A stretch of 64,000 bases of DNA, from the NCBI RefSeq assembly GCF_900099775.1, contig NZ_FMTM01000002.1:62001-126000 (forward strand), in the 5' to 3' direction. Positions 9,110 to 17,528 of the stretch are shown piece after piece. The DNA is from Rhizobium mongolense subsp. loessense (GTDB taxonomy: Bacteria > Pseudomonadota > Alphaproteobacteria > Rhizobiales > Rhizobiaceae). How positions within the stretch are numbered: the stretch's first letter is position 1; every line of letters starts with the position of its first letter. The position numbers and the translations under genes were made by a program. The notes below the pieces were generated by a model. The model was not told the origin of the DNA. It saw only the letters and a program-made list of their open reading frames with translations, and searched no databases.

Positions 9110-9870
9110 TCTTTCAGAAGCTCAGCTGCCGGTTTCCATAAAATCGCCTGATGAGTGTTGGCCTCAGCGAGAAATGCCTCGGTAAATTTCCACGCCGTCT
9201 CGTCATGCGCGAGGTGATGGGTCAGCAAACCGACCGGCTCGTTTCGGCCTTCGAAGCGGTCCTGCAGTTCTCCCACAAGTTCGCTTACAACTTCGTCATG
9301 TGGCCGACCGACGCGCGGCCCCTTTCCGTCGGCTCGCCGTCCCATGATGTCGATATGGGTGTTAAGGAGCGGGATCGCCGCCTCCGCAGTCGCCCGGCCG
9401 AACGTCGACATGCATTCGAAACCAAGAGCCGGGAGCTTGGGAACAAGGCTGCCGTCGATGCGGTTCCATGGCGGCACCAGCATGGGAATGAACCTGGCCG
9501 GATGCAGCCGCTGCAGCGTCAGGAAGCCTTCATGAAGTTCGCCAAGCACGGCCTCCGCCTGCCGGTGTCCGCCAAGTTCCTGCTTTTTTTCTTGCGGCGA
9601 CGCGTAATTGTCATGCGACCAGCCATGTACGGCAACGCTGACCCCGCTCGTACCCGAAAGCCGTTGAGAAAGTGCTGGACCGGTCTTTGCCGGGATGACG
9701 GCAACGGTCACCGGCGTCTCATGCGCGCTTGAGAGGCCGAGCAATCTGTCGAGCGCCGCCGTCGGCTCGATCGCATCGTCATCGCGCCACCAGAAGCGGG
9801 CCACCCTTCCAGCCTCCCGCCAGCGCGCGAGTTCCTCACGGAGGGGTTTCCAGATCGAACTGCCGCTCAT
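9091..9870 (-). CDS. Polysaccharide deacetylase family protein
   Basis: Predicted carbohydrate esterase 4-like protein of 259 residues. The family metal-binding Asp pair appears as WWRDDDAIEP (about residues 27-36), and a His-rich second motif appears as VHGWSHDNYA (about residues 82-91). A late segment LLTHHLAHDE supplies a further His. No signal peptide is visible, so it is probably cytoplasmic and may act on a sugar precursor rather than on a finished polymer. It is translationally coupled to the upstream glycosyltransferase through an ATGA overlap at 9867-9870, suggesting that both act on the same glycan. Confidence 0.8.
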   Translation of the reverse strand: MSGSSIWKPLREELARWREAGRVARFWWRDDDAIEPTAALDRLLGLSSAHETPVTVAVIPAKTGPALSQRLSGTSGVSVAVHGWSHDNYASPQEKKQELGGHRQAEAVLGELHEGFLTLQRLHPARFIPMLVPPWNRIDGSLVPKLPALGFECMSTFGRATAEAAIPLLNTHIDIMGRRADGKGPRVGRPHDEVVSELVGELQDRFEGRNEPVGLLTHHLAHDETAWKFTEAFLAEANTHQAILWKPAAELLKDQMSTT

Positions 9871-10955
9871 GGTTCAACTCGTGCGTATCGTTTCAGTATT
9901 CTGTCGAGGTCTAAGGCAGCGATCTCCAGCGATCGCTCCTCAAGCACGAAGTGCCGCGCCGCCGCACCCATCTCCTGGCGTCGCGCCGGATCGTCCAGCA
10001 GGCGGCCGATGGCGGCGGCAAAGGCGTCGACATCGCCATCCGCCGTCAATATGCCGGTCACCCCATCCTCAATGACCGCGGGCACGCCCGCGGTCCGCTG
10101 CGCCACCACAGGCAGGCCGGCCGCCTGCGCCTCGAGATAGGCAAGGCCATAGGCTTCACCGCAACCGGGCCAGACATAGATCCCCGATCGAGCAAGCAGA
10201 CTTGCGACGTCTGACGCACTTCGTTTGCCCAGCCAATCGATTCGGGCGGGCGCGAAATTCGAAAACAGCGCCTCGACTTGCGCCCGCATCGGGCCATCGC
10301 CGATGATGCCGAGCGTCCAGGCCTTGTCTTCGATTGCGCGCAGTGCCGCAGCCAGCACCTTATAACTCGCCATCTTGTCGCCGGCGCGCATCATGGCGAC
10401 CGTCACGAGCCGTTTCGAATCCGGCAGCAGATCGATGTTTTTGATCGATGCCGTGTCGATGAACGGCTTGATTGAAGCAAGCCGGGCCTCGGGAACGGCC
10501 TGCGCGATCCCTGCTCCGTCGCGTTCCGTGAGCACGACGTTGACCGCCGCCTGCCGGATTGCCGCCGCGACTGTCGCCTGCGCCGATGCCCAGCCGCTGG
10601 CGTCGCGTTTGCGGGAATAGGACGCCTCGGCAGTCACATAGGGAATGCCGAATTCGGCCGCAAGCACGGGTCCGAAAGGATCCGGCGATTTGTAATACGG
10701 GTGATAGCAGAACCACAGATGCGGTTTTGGTCCACGGCGCCATGTGCTCTTTAGCCGGAAAAGCTCCGCCTGCCGCTCGCCCTCAAGCATAGCTGCCGCC
10801 TCGGGAGTTGGCGCAAAATTGCGGAATTCGGAGGCGATCTCGACCGAATGACCGCAACGATGCAGCGCCTTTACAAGCAGCCGTGCCATCAGGCGGTCGC
10901 CGGATGGTGTCGGATGGTTTGGGGATTTCAGCGGCGCGTAAAATGCAATCCGCAT
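9867..10955 (-). CDS. Glycosyltransferase family 4 protein
   Basis: GT-B glycosyltransferase of 362 residues. The ATG at 10955 has a GGAGCG site six bases upstream; a TTG one codon earlier is less likely. The N-terminus MRIAFYAPLKSPNHPTPSGD contains the acceptor-side glycine loop. The C-terminal domain has the nucleotide-sugar signature WPGCGEAYGLAYLEAQAAGLPVV with the family E-x7-E arrangement (about residues 270-292). It forms a two-gene operon with the deacetylase. Donor and acceptor are unknown; the context suggests a surface or exported glycan. Confidence 0.85.
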   Translation of the reverse strand: MRIAFYAPLKSPNHPTPSGDRLMARLLVKALHRCGHSVEIASEFRNFAPTPEAAAMLEGERQAELFRLKSTWRRGPKPHLWFCYHPYYKSPDPFGPVLAAEFGIPYVTAEASYSRKRDASGWASAQATVAAAIRQAAVNVVLTERDGAGIAQAVPEARLASIKPFIDTASIKNIDLLPDSKRLVTVAMMRAGDKMASYKVLAAALRAIEDKAWTLGIIGDGPMRAQVEALFSNFAPARIDWLGKRSASDVASLLARSGIYVWPGCGEAYGLAYLEAQAAGLPVVAQRTAGVPAVIEDGVTGILTADGDVDAFAAAIGRLLDDPARRQEMGAAARHFVLEERSLEIAALDLDRILKRYARVEP

Positions 10956-11176
10956 CAAGACGCTCCATTGAAAAAGCGCTTTATTGCGCCGCCCATCCAG
11001 CCTATCGCAAAAATTACCGCTATTTGTCCGTTTCCTTAAAAGTTACTGATAAACATATGGAATGTGATCGTGGCTGGAGAAGATGGCATTTCGCTTTCAC
11101 CCCAACATCTCTAGAGCATGATCCTCGAAGCTGTGAAACGGTTTTCCGCAGGTCAAAACGTCAAGAACGGAAATGA

Positions 11177-12895
11177 ATGGCAACCATCGCGGATATAGGC
11201 ATTTTTTCGGAGCGCAACATCCGGCGCGCCCGGCTCGGTTCAGGCCTTGTCATGTTCACTTTCGTGGTCCTCCACCTGTCGAACCATGCACTCGGCCTCA
11301 TTTCGGTCGCTGCTGCCGATGACGGCCGCCGCCTGTTTGTCGCCCTTTGGCGAAATCCGGTCGGCACGCTGATCTTCTACATCGCGATCTTCATTCACAT
11401 CGCTCTGGTGCTTCGCTCGCTCTACATGCGTCGCAGCCTGGTCATGCCAAACGGTGAAATGGCCCAGATCGTGCTCGGCCTCGCCATCCCGCTGCTCCTG
11501 ATCGATCATGTGATCGGAACCCGTATCGTCAATGAACTCTACAGATATGCCGACAACTACGAAACGGTCGTTCGCCAGCTGTGGATCGTCTCCTTCGGCA
11601 ACGGCATCCGGCAGGCAGTCGCCCTTATCGTCGTCTGGATCCACGGCTGCATCGGCTTGCATTTCTGGCTGCGCTACCGGCCTTGGTACGACGGACTTGC
11701 ACCGCTGCTTCTCGCGCTTGCCATCCTGCTGCCCGTGCTATCGCTGCTCGGCTTTATCGAGATGGGCCGCACGATCGCCGAGCCGGACTATGAGGGTCTT
11801 GTCGACACCGGGCGCTATCAGGAGAACCTGAATACCCGCTATTACTCCGACCCGCACGCCCAGCGGCAGATCGCGATGATACGCGCCGGGCTCTATGGCA
11901 GCTTCTCGCTGGCGCTTCTGTCCGTCGTCGCCGCGCGCACCCGCCGCAAGTGGAAGGAGCGCACTGACCAGATTGCCGTGCACTATCCGGGGGGCGAGAC
12001 GATCAAGGTGCCGCGCGGTTTTACGGTGCTGGAGGCGAGCCGTCTCGGCGGGCTGCCGCATTACTCGGTCTGCGGCGGCAAGGGACAGTGTTCCACCTGC
12101 CGCATTCAGATCCTCGGCGATTACCAGCGCCTGCCGCAACCTGATCAACTGGAGCAGAAGACGCTCGAGCGCATCAATGCGGCGCCGGACGTGCGCCTCG
12201 CCTGTCAGCTGCGCCCGGACCATGACATCACCGTCGCGCCACTTCTGATCCCGGCGACCGAAACGGCCCTTCCTGCCAACACGCAGGAAACAAGCCCTGG
12301 CCGGGAGCGTGAAATTGCCGTGCTCTTCTGCGATATTCGCAATTTCACGAGTCTGACGGAAACCCGGCTGCCCTTCGACATCGTTTTCCTGCTCAACCGC
12401 TACTTCGCCCTTGTCGGCAAGGCAGTGGAACAGGCCGGCGGACGGATAGACAAGTTCATTGGCGACGGCGCCATGGCCCTTTTTGGCATCGGCACTTCGC
12501 CTGGCGAGGGCTGCCGCCAGGCGCTGAAGGCAGCCGAAACGATCACGTCGGAAATTGAAAAACTCGGCACCGAACTCGCCGATGAACTGACGATACCGCT
12601 TCAGATCGCGATCGGCATTCATTTTGGGCCGGCCGTCGTCGGGACGATGGGGTACGGCAGGGTGCGAAATCTCACCGCCGTCGGCGACACGGTAAACGTT
12701 GCCAGCCGTCTTGAAAACGCCGCCAAGGAGTTCGAGGCGGCGCTCGTCATTTCCGAGCCTGTGGCCGATCTGTCGGGCGCCGACATGCGCGGCATCGAAA
12801 GCCGCGACATCAGTGTGCGCGGCCGAGCGCTGCCTTTGAAAGTCTATGTGATCCACAAGGAACAGGCGGGTCGGCCGCTCAATGGGAAGGCCTGA
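11177..12895 (+). CDS. Membrane [2Fe-2S] ferredoxin-adenylate cyclase fusion
   Basis: A three-part protein of 572 residues. Residues 1-260 hold about six membrane helices with several His in or near helices (VVLHLSNHALG, FIHIALVL, LIDHVIG, VVWIHGCIGLHFW), reminiscent of di-heme cytochrome b subunits. Residues 265-360 form a plant-type [2Fe-2S] ferredoxin domain with ligands Cys299, Cys305, Cys308 (CGGKGQCSTC) and Cys343. Residues 375-560 are a class III cyclase domain with metal Asp386 (FCDIRNF) and Asp430 (IGDGAMALFG), Lys426 in the adenine-specifying position and the VGDTVNVASRLE helix. Cyclase output is probably controlled by redox state or electron flow. The FkbM methyltransferase starts on its stop codon. 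Confidence 0.88.
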   Translation: MATIADIGIFSERNIRRARLGSGLVMFTFVVLHLSNHALGLISVAAADDGRRLFVALWRNPVGTLIFYIAIFIHIALVLRSLYMRRSLVMPNGEMAQIVLGLAIPLLLIDHVIGTRIVNELYRYADNYETVVRQLWIVSFGNGIRQAVALIVVWIHGCIGLHFWLRYRPWYDGLAPLLLALAILLPVLSLLGFIEMGRTIAEPDYEGLVDTGRYQENLNTRYYSDPHAQRQIAMIRAGLYGSFSLALLSVVAARTRRKWKERTDQIAVHYPGGETIKVPRGFTVLEASRLGGLPHYSVCGGKGQCSTCRIQILGDYQRLPQPDQLEQKTLERINAAPDVRLACQLRPDHDITVAPLLIPATETALPANTQETSPGREREIAVLFCDIRNFTSLTETRLPFDIVFLLNRYFALVGKAVEQAGGRIDKFIGDGAMALFGIGTSPGEGCRQALKAAETITSEIEKLGTELADELTIPLQIAIGIHFGPAVVGTMGYGRVRNLTAVGDTVNVASRLENAAKEFEAALVISEPVADLSGADMRGIESRDISVRGRALPLKVYVIHKEQAGRPLNGKA

Positions 12896-13773
12896 TGGTC
12901 GTTGACGCGTTGGGATCAAAAAAATACTGGCGAAAGCGCCTGCGCAGAGCGCGGAACGCCGTGGCAAGCCGCTTCTTCGACACGCGCTTCGGCCGGCGGT
13001 TGCTCATCGAGAACATCGGCCCGCGGGTCGTTTCCATGACCGTTGATGCCGGCGATCATCTGATGACCTTTTCGCCATCGGACTATATCGGCCGCAAGGT
13101 CTTCCGGAAGGGGCATTTCGAGCGCGGGAACGTCGATCGGCTCCTGGCGGTGCTGCGCGAGCGCGGCCTTTTGCGAAAGGACGGCGTCCTGCTCGAGCTT
13201 GGCGGCAATATCGGCACGCAGACGGTCTATTTCGCGCTGAGCAACGCTTATTCGCGCATCGTCAGCGTCGAACCTGATCCTCGCAATTTCCGGCTGCTGC
13301 AAACCAACATTCGCCAGAACCGCCTGGAGGAGACGGTCACGCTCGTCAACTGCGCCGCAGGCGAGACTGCAGGGGAGATCGACTTCTTTCTCAACGCAAC
13401 GAACCATGGAAAGAGCAGCGCCATTCGACAGAGTTCATCGGATATGAAGGTGAGCGTCCCGGTAGCGCCGGTGGGCGACATCCTGCGCGAGGCAGGTTTC
13501 AATCCGGACGACGTCAGCCTCGTCTGGATGGACATCGAAGGATACGAGCCTGTCGCGTGCCGCTCCATGGTTCCGCTGATGTCGCGGCGCGTGCCGCTCT
13601 ACATGGAATTCACACCCATTTTCTACGGTCCTGAGCAGACCCGCGATTTCGTATCGATGCTTGCCGGCTGCTATGAGGATTGCGTCGTCTTCTTCGAGGA
13701 GGGCGAGCAGGAAATGAAGGTCCGCGACCTGCCAGCCGGCATTGATCAGTACGACGTCCTCTTGCTGCCCTGA
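12895..13773 (+). CDS. FkbM family methyltransferase
   Basis: SAM-dependent O-methyltransferase of 292 residues. The ATG overlaps the cyclase stop codon by one base (TGATG), so the two are translationally coupled. The SAM-binding loop is LLELGGNIGTQTVYFA (about residues 97-112), followed by the acidic IVSVEPDPRNF; the FkbM-type motif VWMDIEGYEP lies near residue 210. Rhizobial FkbM proteins often methylate sugar residues of surface polysaccharides. Coupling to a redox cyclase is unusual and may reflect shared control rather than shared chemistry. Confidence 0.85.
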   Translation: MVVDALGSKKYWRKRLRRARNAVASRFFDTRFGRRLLIENIGPRVVSMTVDAGDHLMTFSPSDYIGRKVFRKGHFERGNVDRLLAVLRERGLLRKDGVLLELGGNIGTQTVYFALSNAYSRIVSVEPDPRNFRLLQTNIRQNRLEETVTLVNCAAGETAGEIDFFLNATNHGKSSAIRQSSSDMKVSVPVAPVGDILREAGFNPDDVSLVWMDIEGYEPVACRSMVPLMSRRVPLYMEFTPIFYGPEQTRDFVSMLAGCYEDCVVFFEEGEQEMKVRDLPAGIDQYDVLLLP

Positions 13774-13971
13774 TCCCTCGCTTGCGGCATTTATGGCAAG
13801 GGATTGATGGGAGTTGACGCCAAAGAACGACCGAAGCCGACGCAAGCGTGGGGTTTGCGTCCGCTGGCCCGCATCGCTTTGACCTTCGTCTCCTGCTTTG
13901 TCATCGGTGCGGATGACCGGACCGAAGGCGCCTCATCGAATGCACAATGCCTACCGCACGGGAAACCTGCG

Positions 13972-14451
13972 CTATTTCCGCCGATAGAGAAAATACCGTC
14001 CTTCCTTGATTCCGTCAGGCAGCGGCAGCGGCTCAAGCTCCGGCCAATCGAGCGGCAGACCGCTGACGGCGACGCCGCCCCTTGCAAGAACACCGGCCAC
14101 CAGCTGCGGCAGCCACGTCAGCGTTATTGCATCGATCTCGTCATGGCCCGTTCCAATATCGGCATGGGCAAGTGCTGCACCGATACCGATGAAGCCTTGG
14201 CCGCTTTCGCGGATATCGCCCGTCACCATGTCGTTGGCAGGCGGGGTCGAGGCCGAATAGGAATGAACCTCGCGATCGAATGCGATTATCCGGCGGGTCG
14301 GGAAGTGCTCGCGCAAATGATCATAGGTCCGGCCATTTCCAAGGCCGAATTCCAAAACCGGACCTTCTGTCTCCTTCACCAGATCACAGATGGAATTGAG
14401 GATGTCGCGCTGAGCCGTCAAACGGCGGATGAAGCTGTCGAGGCGGCTCAT
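13972..14451 (-). CDS. Class I SAM-dependent methyltransferase
   Basis: Small methyltransferase of 159 residues. The SAM-binding motif is VLEFGLGNGRTYDHL (about residues 32-46), followed by an acidic strand end IIAFDREV. AAGGA lies five bases before the ATG. It resembles short alphaproteobacterial class I methyltransferases of unknown substrate. It is on the opposite strand to its neighbours, with about 200 bases without genes on its 3' side. Confidence 0.8.
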   Translation of the reverse strand: MSRLDSFIRRLTAQRDILNSICDLVKETEGPVLEFGLGNGRTYDHLREHFPTRRIIAFDREVHSYSASTPPANDMVTGDIRESGQGFIGIGAALAHADIGTGHDEIDAITLTWLPQLVAGVLARGGVAVSGLPLDWPELEPLPLPDGIKEGRYFLYRRK

Positions 14452-14575
14452 CTATGTCCTTGTCCGTCATTGTTTTTTGCAATCCGGTGCTATCACATGA
14501 AACCGCGCAAAGTCGACCACCGTAAATCAAAATGCCGTTGCCGCGGCGACACGCGTCTGTGATAAAGGTCGGATC

Positions 14576-15751
14576 ATGAATGCCGTTCCGGATCAACAAT
14601 TCTTCGCGACAGTGCCGGTCTTCACCGATTTCGAGGACGTTACCGATGCTGGAAACTACCGGCCACTGCCGGACGGCTGGATTTTGGCGCTTGCCGATAT
14701 CGTCGGATCGACGCAGGCGATCGAAGCCGGACGCTACAAGGACGTCAACATGGCGGGCGCCTCTGTTATCTCCGCCGTGTTGAATGCCGTCAGCAAGGGC
14801 GATTATCCCTTCGTCTTCGGTGGCGACGGGGCACTCATCGCTCTACCGGGATCCCTCGAAATGATTGCGCGCGATGCGCTCGCAGCCGTGCAGATCTGGG
14901 CCGAAGAGGAGCTCGGCTTCATCTTGCGCGCCGCCGTCGTGCCGCTCGCCGATATCCGCCGCGAAGGTCTCGATGTCATGATCGCCCGTTATTCCGCGAG
15001 CCCCTACGTCAGCTACGCGATGTTTTCGGGAGGCGGCAACAGCTGGGCCGAACGGCAGATGAAAGACGGCAACTACGCCGTTTCGCGCGCCGCGCCAGGC
15101 ACCCGGCCGGACCTCGCCGGCCTCTCCTGCCGCTGGAACCCGATTGAATCGCGACATGGAGAAATCGTCTCCATCATTGCCGTTCCCGGCGCAATGGGAG
15201 CAGGCGCGGAGTTTCAGCAACTGGTCACCGCAGTCGTCGCGATTGCCGCAGAGCAGGGCCGAGGCGGCCATCCGATACCCCCGGAAGGTCCCAAGCTCTC
15301 CTTTTCGATGAAAGGCATCGATCGCGAAGCGAAGGTGACTGCACCAAAGGGAAAGCGCTTCCTGACAAAGCTCTTCATCGTGCTTCAGCTCGCCCTGCTT
15401 TCCGTGCTCTATAAACTTGGGATGCCGCTCGGCCATTTCGACGCCCAGCGCTACAAGGAGGATGTTGCCGGAAACTCGGATTTCCGCAAATTCGACGACG
15501 GGCTGAAGATGACGATCGATGTAGATGCCGCACGTCTGAAGCGGATCGAAAAGCTGCTCGATCAAGCGCAAGCCGGCGGCATTGCCCGTTACGGCCTGCA
15601 CCGGCAGAAATCGGCGCTTATGACGTGTTTCGTGCCGACGCCGCTCTCACGCGACCACATGCATTTCATAGATGGCGCAAACGGCGGCTATGCCGTTGCC
15701 GCCGGCAAGATCACCGGCAAGGCTGTTTCGGCGGCAAGCTTCACGCCTTGA
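14576..15751 (+). CDS. DUF3095 family protein (nucleotidyl-cyclase-like)
   Basis: A 391-residue protein of the DUF3095 family. The N-terminal half resembles a class III cyclase core: ALADIVGSTQAIEAG (about residues 37-51) matches the first metal-binding Asp segment, and PFVFGGDGALIAL (about residues 79-91) matches the second. The C-terminal half (from about residue 245) is family-specific, contains one hydrophobic stretch (LFIVLQLALLSVLY) and ends with a conserved Met/Phe-rich region. No activity is established that I can name. It converges on the UDP-sugar dehydrogenase with an 11-base overlap at the 3' ends. Confidence 0.75.
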   Translation: MNAVPDQQFFATVPVFTDFEDVTDAGNYRPLPDGWILALADIVGSTQAIEAGRYKDVNMAGASVISAVLNAVSKGDYPFVFGGDGALIALPGSLEMIARDALAAVQIWAEEELGFILRAAVVPLADIRREGLDVMIARYSASPYVSYAMFSGGGNSWAERQMKDGNYAVSRAAPGTRPDLAGLSCRWNPIESRHGEIVSIIAVPGAMGAGAEFQQLVTAVVAIAAEQGRGGHPIPPEGPKLSFSMKGIDREAKVTAPKGKRFLTKLFIVLQLALLSVLYKLGMPLGHFDAQRYKEDVAGNSDFRKFDDGLKMTIDVDAARLKRIEKLLDQAQAGGIARYGLHRQKSALMTCFVPTPLSRDHMHFIDGANGGYAVAAGKITGKAVSAASFTP

Positions 15752-17081
15752 TGACGTGACCTGCCGAAAGGCCGAGCCGTTTGAAGACGTTTCGCGTGTC
15801 GACAATGAGCGGCGCGTTTTTGACAAGCGTGGCGTAATCGATCTGGTCGTGATCGGTTGCGACCAGCACCGCGTCGTAATCGACCAAAACCTCCGGCGCA
15901 AGCGCCACGGATTTGCGTCCTTTCAGGGCCTGATGTTCGCGGGTCGGCGGAATTTCGGCCACAAACGGATCGTGATAATCCGCCTTGCCGCCGCGCTCCT
16001 CAATGATCTCGATCAAGCGTAGCGACGGGCTCTCGCGGATATCTGCGACATTCTTCTTGTAGGCAAGACCGAGGACCAGAACCCTGCTGCGGCTCAGTGC
16101 CTTCCCGCAGCGGATATCCAGCGCTTCTGCAAGCTTGCCGACGACATAGCGCGGCATAGCCGAATTGATCTCGCCCGCAAGTTCGATGAAGCGCGTCGGC
16201 AGTTCATACTCGCGCGATTTCCATGTCAGATAGAACGGATCGATCGGAATGCAGTGGCCGCCGAGTCCGGGCCCAGGATAGAACGGCATGTAGCCGAACG
16301 GCTTGGTCTTGGCCGCGTCGATCACTTCCCAGACATCGATGCCCATCGCCGCATAAACGGTCTTCAGCTCGTTGACGAGCGCAATATTGACCGAGCGAAA
16401 GATGTTCTCCGTAAGCTTCACCGCTTCGGCCGTCGCGTTGGAAGAAACGGGAACCACGGTTTTCACCGCCGCGCCATAAAAGGCTTTCATCAGGTCCAGC
16501 GCTTCCGCGCCGTCGCCAGCGATCACCTTCGGAATGGTCGCGGTGTGATAGTGCTGATTGCCGGGGTCCTCGCGCTCGGGAGAAAAGCCGACAAAGAAAT
16601 CCACGCCCGATTTCAGGCCGGTCTTTTCCAGGATGACCTTCACGACGTCGTCCGTGGTGCCGGGATAGGTCGTCGATTCCAGAACGACGAGCTGGCCGGC
16701 ACGAAGATGCGCTGCGATCGAGCGTGACGTCGCTTCGACATAAGAAAGATCCGGATCGCGATGCTTCGTAAGCGGCGTCGGGACGCAGATGACGATAACG
16801 TCGCAGGCCGCAAGCCCAGAAAAGTCCGTCGTCGCCGAAAAGCGGCCCGCCTCCCTCTCGGCGCTCAATGCCTCGTCGGCCACCGCGTCGATATAGGATT
16901 TGCGGGCATCGAGCGCCACGATCTTCTTCGGATCGATGTCGAAGCCGGTCACTTCAAAACCGCTTCGCGCAATTGCAATCGCCAGCGGCAAGCCGACATA
17001 GCCGAGCCCGATGACGCCCGCACGGGCCGAGCGGTCTTTAATCTTTGCGGAAAGGTCGGCGAAGGAGGATGGGCTTACCAA
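15741..17081 (-). CDS. Nucleotide-sugar dehydrogenase (UDP-N-acetylhexosamine 6-dehydrogenase type)
   Basis: NAD-dependent UDP-sugar 6-dehydrogenase of about 446 residues (WbpA/TviB-like). The Rossmann loop is GVIGLGYVGLPLA near the N-terminus, the catalytic Cys lies in PGPGLGGHCIPIDPFYL (about residues 257-273) and the substrate-binding segment is ESTTYPGTT. The PFYLTWK continuation after the Cys favours a HexNAc rather than a glucose substrate. No ATG lies near the conserved N-terminus; a TTG at 17081 with an AAGAGA site upstream is the best start and a TTG at 17096 the alternative. The frame runs open far upstream, but that part has no family similarity. The product, a UDP-hexosaminuronate, would feed surface polysaccharide synthesis. 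Confidence 0.85.
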   Translation of the reverse strand: MVSPSSFADLSAKIKDRSARAGVIGLGYVGLPLAIAIARSGFEVTGFDIDPKKIVALDARKSYIDAVADEALSAEREAGRFSATTDFSGLAACDVIVICVPTPLTKHRDPDLSYVEATSRSIAAHLRAGQLVVLESTTYPGTTDDVVKVILEKTGLKSGVDFFVGFSPEREDPGNQHYHTATIPKVIAGDGAEALDLMKAFYGAAVKTVVPVSSNATAEAVKLTENIFRSVNIALVNELKTVYAAMGIDVWEVIDAAKTKPFGYMPFYPGPGLGGHCIPIDPFYLTWKSREYELPTRFIELAGEINSAMPRYVVGKLAEALDIRCGKALSRSRVLVLGLAYKKNVADIRESPSLRLIEIIEERGGKADYHDPFVAEIPPTREHQALKGRKSVALAPEVLVDYDAVLVATDHDQIDYATLVKNAPLIVDTRNVFKRLGLSAGHVIKA

Positions 17082-17528
17082 GACAGGTCTCTTCAATAAG
17101 AGGAAGTTAGGCGTGAGATAATGCAAGATTGCCGAGATTGAAACCCGCCGTCTTCTAACGGTGATGTGAAGCCGGCCTGATCGCCTTGCCTGCATGGGGC
17201 CGCATCTGTCAGGGCAGGTTTTTCCGGTGTGACCAAAAAGACTCGCAAGCTGCTCGAGATGATTGCCCAGGTGGAGAAAAATGCACAGATGCCATTGTTT
17301 CGCATTCCCGGCACGCCTATTTAAATCGAATAAGTGAATGACGGAAAGGGCTGCCCGTCCTCCCGGTTTTTGTGGGTTTGACAGGTACGTCTGCCGGTTC
17401 CGCGGCAGATCGTTGACACGATAATACCGCTCGTCCATCTTGAATTTCCGCCCTGCGCACGACAGTGCCGCGGGCCGGTTTTCTATCGTCTTCAGGAACG
17501 GACGTGCTTTATGAGGATAATACCAAGA
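17082..17528. other. Divergent intergenic region, no gene recognised
   Basis: About 450 bases separate the leftward UDP-sugar dehydrogenase from the rightward cyclase. It must hold both promoters. A 36-codon GTG frame at 17231-17341 was considered and not accepted. No operator-like repeat stood out. Confidence 0.4.

Noticed and set aside
11738..12967. 409-codon minus-strand frame
   Set aside because: It is antisense to the ferredoxin-cyclase gene, whose motifs are unambiguous.
17231..17341. Possible 36-residue small protein from a GTG
   Set aside because: The ribosome site is weak, the frame is open upstream without a better start, and no family similarity is recognised; kept only as a note.
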